In this document: positions 55,851 through 63,588 of the stretch, in pieces
How positions within the stretch are numbered: the stretch's first letter is position 1
Layout of the letters: every line of letters begins with the position of its first letter
Assembly: GCA_946885915.1 (NCBI GenBank)
Contig: CAMPHF010000004.1
Location: 124,001 to 188,000 of the forward strand
From: an uncultured Idiomarina sp.
GTDB lineage: Bacteria; Pseudomonadota; Gammaproteobacteria; Enterobacterales; Alteromonadaceae
Reading direction: 5' to 3'
Length of the DNA: 64,000 nt
The notes under the pieces: model-generated
Told to the model about the DNA's origin: nothing
The model's database searches: none
What the model saw: only the letters and a program-made list of their open reading frames with translations
Made by a program: the position numbers and the translations under genes

Positions 55851-56503
55851 TTAGCGGTTGAGCGTTGCCCCATACATTGCAAGGTAAGTGGGGCTGGCGC
55901 TAGGTTTGGCTTTGCCGCTGTTAACGTCTGTTCGAGTGTGGCTAACTGAGCTTCATACTCGGCAACGGTTAAGCGCCCATTGATTAAATCATTGACGCGA
56001 GCCTCGGCGTAGTAAGCCATACGGCCAGCCTGATAGAGTGCCGAATCCTGCGGCTCATGCAATAAAGCATTGGCGTTTGCTTGTAACGGGCGGCTACAAC
56101 AGTCATTTAATTGCTGGGTTAATTCGCGCTTTATCGAGTTTGGCATTTGCCCATTCATATCAAGAAACTCGCCAACCCGTTCGCGGGTTGTGGTGACGAT
56201 AGCATTAAGCTCGCGCAGCAACTTTACCGTATCTTGACCCAAGGTATAGTTGGCATAGCTAAGTAGTGGGGTGGTTGAGTCTTGCTGTAAGCCATGCCAC
56301 TGCTCGTTCAATAAGCGCAATTCGCGGGCTGAGGCGGCGGGGTCAGCTAGCCATTCTTGCAGGTTTTGTTGCCACGCACACAGTTGCGGATCAGACCAAA
56401 CAACGCGAGGTTGTTGCGAGGTTTCAGGTGAGCAGCCTAACAGGCCAGCAGCTAGCATAATTAACAGCGCACGACGCTTAAATGGCGCCAGCAGTAATGA
56501 CAT
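55847..56503 (-). CDS. Predicted lipoprotein of unknown function
   Basis: 218-residue protein with an N-terminal signal ending in the lipobox LAAGLLGC. The mature part is predicted all-helical, with segments such as QLCAWQQNLQEWLAD, ELRLLNEQWHGLQQ and LRELNAIVTTTRERVGEFL, and several cysteines (including a CC pair). It resembles DUF3080-type lipoproteins only loosely, and I do not assign a family. ATG 56503 is chosen so the hydrophobic signal is near the N-terminus; an upstream in-frame start at 56551 adds sixteen residues. Convergent with ubiK and divergent from fpr. Confidence 0.78.
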   Translation of the reverse strand: MSLLLAPFKRRALLIMLAAGLLGCSPETSQQPRVVWSDPQLCAWQQNLQEWLADPAASARELRLLNEQWHGLQQDSTTPLLSYANYTLGQDTVKLLRELNAIVTTTRERVGEFLDMNGQMPNSIKRELTQQLNDCCSRPLQANANALLHEPQDSALYQAGRMAYYAEARVNDLINGRLTVAEYEAQLATLEQTLTAAKPNLAPAPLTLQCMGQRSTAN

Positions 56504-56629
56504 AAGCACGGGGAACAGCTTCCTTGTGGGTGCCAACACCCAGAATATCAACGATTAAGGCTTTAGGCGTGGCGTGCTTTCCAGTAGCATCACTACCTAT
56601 GAGCTATGAATTATGAACAGGAGTCGCCC

Positions 56630-57370
56630 ATGGCGCAATGGTTAACCGGTGAAGTGGTCGAGAATTACGCGTGGAATGACAACTTATTTAGTGTTCGCGT
56701 GAAAACCACCCCGTTTGAATTTGTCGCAGGTCAGTTTGTGCGACTAGGCTTAGACACTGACGATGGCCGGGTGCAACGCGCTTATTCATTGTGTAATTCG
56801 CCGGATAGCGACATCCTCGATTTTCTAGTGACCCGGGTGCCGGACGGTAAATTGTCACCTCGCTTGCACGCCCTGCAAACCGGTCAGCGCGTTGACGTGA
56901 GCCAACCGCCGAGTGGCTTTTTCACGCTCAATGAAGTGCCCGATGGCGACAGTTTATGGCTCGTGTCCTCAGGTACCGGGATTGGCCCTTACCTATCGAT
57001 GCTCGGTACCGACATTCCGTGGCAGCGGTTCAGTAAAATTGTGTTGGTACACGCGGTTCGTCACGTTGCCGATCTGGCTTATCAGCAGCAAATTTTGAAT
57101 TGGCAGCAGGCACATCCCGGCCAGCTCATTTATGCACCTGTGGTGTCGCGCGAAGCCTATAGCGACGGTTTGGCTGGCCGTATTCCCGCCTTAATTGAAA
57201 GTGGTGAACTTGAGCGTTTTGCGGGTGTGGCGTTAAACACCCAAGCACAGGTCATGATTTGTGGGAATCCAGATATGATCACCGATGCCAAGGCCATTTT
57301 GCATGCGCGCGGGCTAGAAAAGAATTTGCGACGTAAACCAGGGAACGTAACGGTTGAGCAGTACTGGTAA
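56630..57370 (+). CDS. fpr: Ferredoxin/flavodoxin--NADP+ reductase
   Basis: 246-residue FAD enzyme that transfers electrons between NADPH and ferredoxin or flavodoxin, for oxidative-stress and biosynthetic enzymes. FAD-binding is RAYSLCNSP with VTRVPDGKLSPRL; the NADP domain shows LVSSGTGIGPYLSML, VHAVRHVADLAYQQQI and QVMICGNPDMI. The C-terminal VEQYW fits bacterial subclass I enzymes. ATG 56630 has AGGAG 8 bp upstream; the longer frame from 56606 is rejected. Transcribed alone or with the outer-membrane protein gene 32 bp downstream. Confidence 0.95.
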   Translation: MAQWLTGEVVENYAWNDNLFSVRVKTTPFEFVAGQFVRLGLDTDDGRVQRAYSLCNSPDSDILDFLVTRVPDGKLSPRLHALQTGQRVDVSQPPSGFFTLNEVPDGDSLWLVSSGTGIGPYLSMLGTDIPWQRFSKIVLVHAVRHVADLAYQQQILNWQQAHPGQLIYAPVVSREAYSDGLAGRIPALIESGELERFAGVALNTQAQVMICGNPDMITDAKAILHARGLEKNLRRKPGNVTVEQYW

Positions 57371-57402
57371 TTGTGATGACCACACCAATAAAGGGAATTT
57401 AG

Positions 57403-57975
57403 ATGAAATTAAAACTAATAATTGCGCTCGTCGCACCCTGTTTATTTGCGTTTAGTGCCAATGCCAGCAACATTCCTGAACACTTTACGATTGAACCGGT
57501 GTATAGCATTCATGGCATTCAGCAGCCAAGTAGTGACGATGAAACGCGGTTTTACCATGCGGTTGGTTTGCGGCTTGGGTATCAAGTAGACGACCATTTT
57601 TCGGTTGCGATTGGTGCTAAAACTGGTGTAGTGGGTGATGATACCGCCAATGGTGATCGCTTCAATTTACAACATGGCTACGGTTTCTATTTTCGCTCCG
57701 ATTACCCGTTAAGCGATGAGCTTGGTATTTATGGCATGCTGGGTTACGAATACAACGACATTGAGATTGAATTCGCAACACCCTCGCTCAACGCACCAAG
57801 ATCTTCAGTGTCTTACAATGATAGTGGTCCTATGTACGAAGTTGGTGGGGTATGGTGGCTAAGCGGCCGGCTCAGTTTATCGCTTGGCTATGGCCAACGT
57901 ACTGGCGATCCGATGTTGTCTAGCGACAACGATTTACGCAATAACTTCAGCCTTACCGCCCGTTTCTTCTTCTAA
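57403..57975 (+). CDS. Outer-membrane beta-barrel protein (OmpA/opacity-like)
   Basis: 190-residue protein with a signal peptide ending at FSANASN and alternating strands typical of an 8-stranded barrel: FYHAVGLRLGYQVDDHFSVAIGA, YGFYFRSDYPL, LGIYGMLGYEYNDIEIEF, MYEVGGVWWLSGRLSLSLGYGQR, FSLTARFFF (the first and fourth in parts). The terminal Phe is the usual BAM recognition residue. Function unknown. A hairpin terminator whose 3' arm lies in the opposing protease gene follows 15 bp after the stop. Confidence 0.85.
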   Translation: MKLKLIIALVAPCLFAFSANASNIPEHFTIEPVYSIHGIQQPSSDDETRFYHAVGLRLGYQVDDHFSVAIGAKTGVVGDDTANGDRFNLQHGYGFYFRSDYPLSDELGIYGMLGYEYNDIEIEFATPSLNAPRSSVSYNDSGPMYEVGGVWWLSGRLSLSLGYGQRTGDPMLSSDNDLRNNFSLTARFFF

Positions 57976-57989
57976 TGTGTTTTGTGAAG

Positions 57990-58025
57990 CGGCTATGGCG
58001 CCCAAATGTGGCCATAGCCGTTTTT
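57990..58025 (+). terminator. Intrinsic terminator embedded in the opposing protease gene
   Basis: CGGCTATGGC (57990-57999) and GCCATAGCCG (58011-58020) form a perfect 10-bp stem with an 11-nt loop, followed by TTTTT. It ends the outer-membrane protein transcript on the plus strand. The stem covers the stop codon and last codons of the minus-strand aspartic protease. Confidence 0.9.
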
Positions 58026-58898
58026 GTAATCAAGCGTAAGTACAAAGTGCTGGAGTAAATCAAAGCCAACATAACCCTCTACTTTCACGTCTTTAATGCG
58101 CGAAAATGAATCTTGAAATTCCGATTCAATATTCAAATTACTACCTGCACCTGGCACCGTTACCCGCACGTCCGCTAATTCATAAGGTCCAATTTTCACA
58201 CTAGGCAGTAAGAATGAATCGACATCACGGCCGCCCGTTGCGCCTTGTACCTTAGATTCAAAGGTTGGGTAGGCTTCGAGCCAACCAAGCTGTTCAGCCA
58301 GTGGGCGGCGCATAAACACACCTAAACTACTGCCGGTATCGAGTAAAAACCAGCGTGATTCATTTTGATTCAGGGTAATATTCACCAATGGATTGCCAGT
58401 GCCTTTTTGCACGCGCAAATCGAGGTTTTTAATACTGCGCAAATCAACCGCATCGCGCGTTAGCATGCGCAATTTACGATTCGGGTAGTCAATTTGCACG
58501 ATGTACTCTTGAAACAGCGGCTCACCAATAATGAGCGCACCGAAGTTAGGATCTAACTCTAAACTCACCACCTCCATCTGGTGGTCAGACTCAAATAGTT
58601 CCAAGGGTAAATCGCGGTATACTCGCCGCTTCTCTGCTTCACCGAACAACCCTTGAACCATCACCGAAGTCACGGTGCGGGCTTCAATACCATGGGTATC
58701 TAGGAATGCTTGACTAACCCCATGCACACCAGCGCCGGAATCTAAAATAGCGAAGGTTTCTACGCCGCCCACTTTCACAGGAATACGTACATGCCCTGTG
58801 CTTAGGTCGAAATCAACCCATTTGGTGGCGCCGGCGCTTACCGCGGCTGAAAAAACAAACATGAGGGTGGCGATACTTAGGGAAATTAGTTTATGCAT
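57993..58898 (-). CDS. Retropepsin-like aspartic protease, exported, two Asp motifs in one chain
   Basis: 301-residue predicted periplasmic protease. The signal peptide ends near VSAGAT. Two pepsin-like lobes are visible: the first with FAILDSGAGVHGVS and later LIIGEPLF, the second with WFLLDTGSSLGVF and VEGYVGFDLLQHFVL. Each contributes a D-[ST]-G and a hydrophobic-hydrophobic-G partner motif, so one polypeptide could form the active site that retroviral proteases make as a dimer. Substrate unknown. The 3' end of the gene doubles as the terminator of the convergent outer-membrane protein gene. Confidence 0.87.
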   Translation of the reverse strand: MHKLISLSIATLMFVFSAAVSAGATKWVDFDLSTGHVRIPVKVGGVETFAILDSGAGVHGVSQAFLDTHGIEARTVTSVMVQGLFGEAEKRRVYRDLPLELFESDHQMEVVSLELDPNFGALIIGEPLFQEYIVQIDYPNRKLRMLTRDAVDLRSIKNLDLRVQKGTGNPLVNITLNQNESRWFLLDTGSSLGVFMRRPLAEQLGWLEAYPTFESKVQGATGGRDVDSFLLPSVKIGPYELADVRVTVPGAGSNLNIESEFQDSFSRIKDVKVEGYVGFDLLQHFVLTLDYKNGYGHIWAP

Positions 58899-59074
58899 GG
58901 TGAGACTCTAGTTTTGCCGCAACAGTTGAAAACATACGAATTGGATTTTTAGCATGGGTATTGCGTGGCCTCAATCATTTTTGTAGAAAAATTGTAAAGA
59001 TGATGTGATGATGTTCTTTAACAGGTTACTCTTTCCAAAATTAGTAAAACGACCTCTAAACAAAGGGAATTGCA

Positions 59075-59620
59075 ATGAAAATAGTTCATGGATTGGCGGC
59101 ATTACTTATGACGCTCCTTATGGTTGGTTGTAACAGCTCTGACGATACCATCGAATATGTACTAACGGTTGACGCCCAACCTCAGTACAACGGTGTCACA
59201 GGTTTTGTGAACCCCCTCACTGTGAATGCCTATAAAGCCGATGGTCAATGGGTGAGTGCGGGCATGGTTGAAGGATTTGCACCGGCATTTGGTACCGCTT
59301 ATGAAATTCGTGTGGTTGAGTCAGAAGTATCAGATCCGCCCGCCGATGGCAGCTCGATTCGAATCGAACTCATTGAAATAATAAGCTCAGAGGCAGATGC
59401 CGTCGGCACTTTGTATAGCTACAGTGATGTCGAACTCATTGGAAATCCGTTTTATTTGAGTAATTCAGGCGCCTACATGTTTTATCAGTATGCATTTGAG
59501 TGTGCTGAAACCGTTGATTGTGACGCGCTGGTTGATATGGGCGACAGCGGTGGGTTAGTTGATGTTGAATTCGAATACACCGGCGGTGAAACGCCAATTA
59601 CTTTGGTCGGTTGGAATTAG
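59075..59620 (+). CDS. Lipoprotein of unknown function, paralogue 1
   Basis: 181-residue lipoprotein with signal LAALLMTLLMVGC. The mature part shows FGTAYEIRV, DAVGTLYSYSDVELIGNPF and a C-terminal YAFECAETVDCDALVDMGD segment with two cysteines. It is homologous along its length to the lipoprotein at 60335-60898: FGT-Y-RV, DAVGT-Y, ELIG-PF are shared. The final 45 residues are identical, and the DNA there is nearly identical too. I do not recognise the family. AAAGGGAA precedes the ATG. An Rhs fragment begins right after its stop. Confidence 0.8.
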   Translation: MKIVHGLAALLMTLLMVGCNSSDDTIEYVLTVDAQPQYNGVTGFVNPLTVNAYKADGQWVSAGMVEGFAPAFGTAYEIRVVESEVSDPPADGSSIRIELIEIISSEADAVGTLYSYSDVELIGNPFYLSNSGAYMFYQYAFECAETVDCDALVDMGDSGGLVDVEFEYTGGETPITLVGWN

Positions 59621-59622
59621 GG
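59483..59622 (+). repeat. Direct repeat, copy 1 (140 bp)
   Basis: Covers the last 45 codons of lipoprotein paralogue 1 plus the stop. It matches 60761-60900 at all but three of 140 positions by eye, and the first 95 or so bases are identical. Similarity drops abruptly on both sides. Confidence 0.93.
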
Positions 59623-59626
59623 GTGA

Positions 59627-59881
59627 AGCTTAAATGCCGGTATCTATCATGATGCTTACGGCAATCCCAAAAACAGCAGCGCCTCACGCTTTAGGTTTAC
59701 CGGCCAAGCGCTGATACCCGGCACTCAGCTGTATTACTACAAGGTACGAGTTTATCATCCGAAGCTAGGTCGATTCATGCAAACCGACCCGATAGGCTAT
59801 AAAGATGGCATGAACTGGTATGCCTATGTGGGGAATGATCCGGTTAATCATACTGATCCAACAGGTGAGTTCGGTATTTAA
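59627..59881 (+). pseudogene. Rhs/YD-repeat protein C-terminal core fragment
   Basis: An open frame of 84 codons without its own start encodes [43 protein letters not shown] and [19 protein letters not shown] (in parts), then a stop. This is the conserved Rhs core that normally ends the shell and precedes a polymorphic toxin tip. The upstream part of the giant gene is absent: a stop lies in frame at 59624 directly after the lipoprotein. The toxin tip is also absent, since the frame stops 4 codons after DPTG. So it is a remnant of an Rhs gene, possibly left by recombination or deletion. Confidence 0.88.
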
Positions 59882-59921
59882 CTCGCTGCATTTGTTAAAC
59901 GGGCTGTTATAGGTATAAACA

Positions 59922-60197
59922 ATGGCTTCTATTAAAATCTCTGACGGCATAACTAAGCAGGCCCGAAGAAAAAGAACTTTAATTCATACTATTAATATTT
60001 TTTCGGTTTCGCTTGTTTTTATAATTTTGATATTACAGTTGACAGAATATTTGGGCATAGATCCAAGTGCACCACTGCATCAATACGGTAAATCAATAGT
60101 GTTAATTGCGCTTGTTGTTTTATTTCTTGTGCTGATTGGATTATTTGCTATTTCATTGTTTGTGGTTAGGAAGATATTTATCAAAATTAATATTTAG
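59922..60197 (+). CDS. Small two-helix membrane protein downstream of Rhs remnant (orphan immunity candidate)
   Basis: 91-residue protein with a basic N-terminus (TKQARRKRTLIH) and two membrane helices: NIFSVSLVFIILILQLTEYLG, read in parts, and SIVLIALVVLFLVLIGLFAISLFVV, in parts. A basic tail follows. Base composition is much more AT-rich than the neighbours, a sign of foreign origin. It lies 40 bp after the Rhs remnant, where an immunity gene to the toxin tip usually sits. No family recognised; an immunity role is inferred from position only. The RBS is weak. Confidence 0.6.
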   Translation: MASIKISDGITKQARRKRTLIHTINIFSVSLVFIILILQLTEYLGIDPSAPLHQYGKSIVLIALVVLFLVLIGLFAISLFVVRKIFIKINI

Positions 60198-60334
60198 ATG
60201 GATGTCAGCACTTTGAATTAAAAGTCGCGCTCGTGTCGGGGCTTTTTATTGAAATCTAGTGACGTACTCGAATTTACAATCGCGCCAATGGCCGAGAGAT
60301 TTTTTAACAGCAGAAAATAGAAAAGGAATTTTGC

Positions 60335-60898
60335 ATGAAATATTCTGGCGTTGTGTTGGCCATATTTTTCAGTGGTGCGGCCTTAACCGGTTGTGGTAGC
60401 TCAAGCGATGAAGGTGACTCAGTATTAGCGGCTCGCATTGCGTCGGCGCCGACTTATTTTGGCCCGAATGACGAGTTTACGCCCGAACTTGACGCGGTAG
60501 TTGAAGTAACCGGTGGGCGAAGTACCTACGCCAGCAGACTCGCACCGGAGCTTGTATATCAATTCGGAACAACTTATGAGTTGCGGGTAACTCAAGATTA
60601 CGCGCCAGCGTCGGGTGGCTCGCCATCTAGTAATTATATTACCAATGTTGTTGAAGTTGTCGCGACTGAGCAAGATGCCGTTGGCACAACCTATGTGTAT
60701 GAAAATATTGAGTTAATAGGCTCGCCATTTACTATCGACGACAACGCGATTTATTACTTCTATCAGTATGCATTTGAGTGTGCTGAAACCGTTGATTGTG
60801 ACGCGCTGGTTGATATGGGCGACAGCGGTGGGTTAGTTGATGTTGAATTCGAATATACCGGTGGTGAAACGCCAATTACCTTGGTCGGTTGGAATTAG
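60335..60898 (+). CDS. Lipoprotein of unknown function, paralogue 2
   Basis: 187-residue lipoprotein with signal VLAIFFSGAALTGC. The mature part includes FGTTYELRV, DAVGTTYVYENIELIGSPF and the C-terminal YAFECAETVDCDALVDMGD block identical to paralogue 1 at 59075. The N-terminal two-thirds is clearly diverged from paralogue 1, while the last 45 residues are identical. AAAAGGAA precedes the ATG. It is separated from paralogue 1 by the Rhs fragment and the AT-rich membrane gene. Function unknown. Confidence 0.8.
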   Translation: MKYSGVVLAIFFSGAALTGCGSSSDEGDSVLAARIASAPTYFGPNDEFTPELDAVVEVTGGRSTYASRLAPELVYQFGTTYELRVTQDYAPASGGSPSSNYITNVVEVVATEQDAVGTTYVYENIELIGSPFTIDDNAIYYFYQYAFECAETVDCDALVDMGDSGGLVDVEFEYTGGETPITLVGWN

Positions 60899-60900
60899 GG
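60761..60900 (+). repeat. Direct repeat, copy 2 (140 bp)
   Basis: Partner of 59483-59622, offset 1,278 bp. The three differences by eye are at wobble positions in the last 50 bp (ACACC/ATACC, GGCGG/GGTGG, ACTTT/ACCTT), all synonymous. Confidence 0.93.
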
Positions 60901-61022
60901 ATAAAGCCCTAGTTCCGACATTCACTCACGACTGAAGCCAACAATGACTCACCATGAAATAGGCTGTAGCTGACAGACAGCGCGGCTTCGCGAGACTAAG
61001 CTTTCACTTTTGCGGAGTGATC

Positions 61023-62555
61023 GTGAGCTTAGCCAAAATCTACACGCGAGCGTTGCAGGGCGTTAGCGCGCCATTAGTCACTATTGAAGTGAATTTAGCC
61101 AAAGGGTTGCCGGCATTTACCATTGTGGGGATGCCGGAAACCTCGGTTAGAGAAGCGCGCGATAGGGTAAAAACCGCACTGATTAACGCCGGTTTTACTT
61201 TTCCAGCGGCCACCAAGATAACTGTGAACATGGCGCCGGCCGATTTACCCAAGCAAGGCGCGCGTTACGATTTAGCGATTGCTGTGGGAATCTTGGTAGC
61301 ATCGGATCAGTTACCAGAGGCAACAGTTGCTCAGCGTGAATTTTACGGTGAGCTTACCTTAACTGGCGATTTGCGCGGGGTAACAGGTATTTTACCGGCT
61401 TTGCTTGCGTGCCGTGAGGCACAACGTGAAGCCGTCATTCCCCAAACAGATGCTGCACAAGCCAGCGTGTTACGTGAACAACAATGCGTGGCGGCAACCA
61501 GTTTGGCGGCGGTTTATGAGCATTTACTTGAGCATTCACTGTTACCTCAAGTGCAGGCGGTGTGTGATGATCCGGCTCTATCCGAAGTATCGGCGCTAGA
61601 TATCGCCGATGTGATTGGGCAAGCGCAGGCAAAACGCGCGTTATTGCTGGCCGCGGCGGGCGGTCACCATTTGTTGTTTGTGGGTCCGCCGGGTACGGGC
61701 AAAACCATGTTGGCGCAACGCTTACTCGGCATTTTGCCACCCTTAACCGAAACCGAGGCACTAGAAGTGGCGGCGCTGCGCTCAGTGAGCGGTACCTTAT
61801 TTTCGCCAGCTACTTGGCGCGAGCGTATGCTCAGATCGCCGCATCACTCCTGCTCTGCGGCAGCATTGGTAGGTGGTGGTTCACCGCCGCGGCCAGGGGA
61901 GATATCGTTAGCGCATCACAACTTACTTTTTCTTGATGAGTTGCCGGAGTTTTCTCGTCACGTTTTAGACTGTTTGCGCGAGCCGCTTGAGGCTGGCGCC
62001 GTAACCATTAGCCGCGCCACCCAACAAACAACCTTTCCCGCCCAGTTTCAGCTTATTTGTGCGTTAAACCCATCACCCTGTGGGCAATTCGATGGCGACT
62101 TGAGCTCCGCTCGAGCCACCCCGGATCAGATTTTAAAGTATTTGAATAAATTGTCGGGACCGCTGTTAGATCGCATCGATATGCAAGTGAGTGTTCCGCG
62201 TCAACCCGAAGCCATGCAGCAACAGTTAGCGTTGGCGGAGCCGGTTTCGCCGGGATGGCGCCAAGAGGTGATTGCCGCTCGGGCGGTACAGCAAGCCCGG
62301 CAAGGGTGTGTAAATGCCAAAATAAGTACTCGCGAATTGGCGACTATTTGCCAACTCGCGCCGGCTGACCATCAATTTTTGGTTAGCGCGATTGAAAAGT
62401 TTGAGCTTTCCCATCGCGCTTATCATCGCCTGCTGCGGTTAGCGCGTACCATTGCCGATTTAGCCAACAGTGAAGGCATTACCCGCAGCCATCTTGCCGA
62501 GGCGTTAAGTTACCGGGCGCTCGACCGCCTTATTCAGCAGCTGCGAGCGCTTTAA
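61023..62555 (+). CDS. comM: ComM/YifB family Mg-chelatase-like AAA+ protein
   Basis: 510-residue AAA+ helicase that, in naturally transforming bacteria, promotes branch migration of incoming DNA. The N-terminal ChlI-like domain starts MSLAKIYTRALQGVSAP. Walker A is FVGPPGTGKTMLAQRL, Walker B LLFLDELPEFSRHVLD, and the family segments RSPHHSCSAAALVGGGSPPRPGEISLAH (in parts), ALNPSPCGQ and LSGPLLDRIDMQV are present. Start is GTG 61023, five to six bases after GCGGAG; GTG 61017 would overlap the RBS. The 3' end overlaps the convergent threonine aldolase gene by 26 bp. ComM alone does not prove competence. Confidence 0.95.
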   Translation: MSLAKIYTRALQGVSAPLVTIEVNLAKGLPAFTIVGMPETSVREARDRVKTALINAGFTFPAATKITVNMAPADLPKQGARYDLAIAVGILVASDQLPEATVAQREFYGELTLTGDLRGVTGILPALLACREAQREAVIPQTDAAQASVLREQQCVAATSLAAVYEHLLEHSLLPQVQAVCDDPALSEVSALDIADVIGQAQAKRALLLAAAGGHHLLFVGPPGTGKTMLAQRLLGILPPLTETEALEVAALRSVSGTLFSPATWRERMLRSPHHSCSAAALVGGGSPPRPGEISLAHHNLLFLDELPEFSRHVLDCLREPLEAGAVTISRATQQTTFPAQFQLICALNPSPCGQFDGDLSSARATPDQILKYLNKLSGPLLDRIDMQVSVPRQPEAMQQQLALAEPVSPGWRQEVIAARAVQQARQGCVNAKISTRELATICQLAPADHQFLVSAIEKFELSHRAYHRLLRLARTIADLANSEGITRSHLAEALSYRALDRLIQQLRAL

Positions 62556-63561
62556 CAAAGCCATCAAGAATGCGCGGAATATCCTCAGCGTGTACATCTA
62601 AGTGGGTGACTAAGCGCATTTTGGCACTGGCCGGCACTAAAATATCCAGATGTTTGAGCGCGGCGGCCACTCGCTTAGCGTAGTCGCTATCGTGAAAGGC
62701 TAAATAAACCATGTTGGTTTGTTGGCTTTGCACTTGCACCTGAGTATTGCCCTCAAGCAATTCGGTAAATTTGGCGGCTAATGCTTCGGCAAGGGCATGA
62801 TCATCGGCTAACCGCGCCAAGTTGTGATCGAGCGTGTAATCAATGGCTGCTGCAATAATGCCCGCTTGGCGCATGCCGCCGCCGACCATTTTGCGCCAAC
62901 GCCGCGCGCGCTGAATGAGCACTTCAGAACCGCACAGGACCGAACCAATGGGTGCGCCTAAACCTTTTGAAAAGCAAATCGACACGCTATCAAATGGCTG
63001 ACAAATATCAGCAACACTTAACCCTTGTGCTACGGCAGCGTTGGCTACTCGCGCACCATCTAAATGTAATTGCAGGCCGTGTTTATCCACCAGCTTGCGC
63101 GCTTGTTTAAAATAAGCTTGGGGAATGACTTTGCCAGTATGAGTGTTTTCAAGCGCTAACAAGCGGGTGATAGGAAAATGTGGGTCGTCGGGCTTAATTC
63201 GAGTTTCTACATGCGCCAAATCTAGGGTGCCATCGGCTTGCACCTCAAAGGGTTGCGGCACGATACCACCGAGCACCGCAGCACCGCCGGCCTCATAACG
63301 ATAAGTGTGATATTCCTGGCCGACTAAATATTCTTCGCCGCGTTGGCAATGGCTTAGCAAACCAAGCAAATTACTTTGGGTGCCACTGGCACATAACAGC
63401 GCAGCTGGCATACCAGCAAATTCGGCCACACGCTTTTCGAGCGCATTCACACTGGGGTCATCGCCGTAGACATCATCACCGACTGGCGCGGCGGCCATAG
63501 CAGCACGCATGGCTGCACTTGGCCGAGTCACGGTATCGCTACGTAAATCAATCAATGGCAA
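62530..63561 (-). CDS. ltaE: Low-specificity L-threonine aldolase
   Basis: 343-residue PLP enzyme that cleaves threonine and allo-threonine to glycine and acetaldehyde. The family start is LIDLRSDTVTRPS. GDDVYGDDPSVNALE, HLDGARVANAAVAQG (PLP-binding Asp and Arg) and SICFSKGLGAPIGSVL (Schiff-base Lys) are present. There is no ATG at the N-terminus: a TTG at 63561 follows GGAG by 7 bp and is taken as the start. It lies 27 bp after the partial gene upstream and is probably co-transcribed with it. Confidence 0.93.
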   Translation of the reverse strand: MPLIDLRSDTVTRPSAAMRAAMAAAPVGDDVYGDDPSVNALEKRVAEFAGMPAALLCASGTQSNLLGLLSHCQRGEEYLVGQEYHTYRYEAGGAAVLGGIVPQPFEVQADGTLDLAHVETRIKPDDPHFPITRLLALENTHTGKVIPQAYFKQARKLVDKHGLQLHLDGARVANAAVAQGLSVADICQPFDSVSICFSKGLGAPIGSVLCGSEVLIQRARRWRKMVGGGMRQAGIIAAAIDYTLDHNLARLADDHALAEALAAKFTELLEGNTQVQVQSQQTNMVYLAFHDSDYAKRVAAALKHLDILVPASAKMRLVTHLDVHAEDIPRILDGFVKALAAAE

Positions 63562-63588
63562 GGTCGTTCTCCATTTGCTGCAAACTGG

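Noticed and set aside
59627..59881. Functional Rhs toxin
   Set aside because: Only the last 84 codons of the core remain and the frame stops four codons after DPTG; there is neither a start nor a toxin domain.
59765..59950. Minus-strand open frame of 61 codons across the Rhs remnant
   Set aside because: The plus strand encodes recognisable Rhs core sequence; the reverse frame has no RBS or motif.
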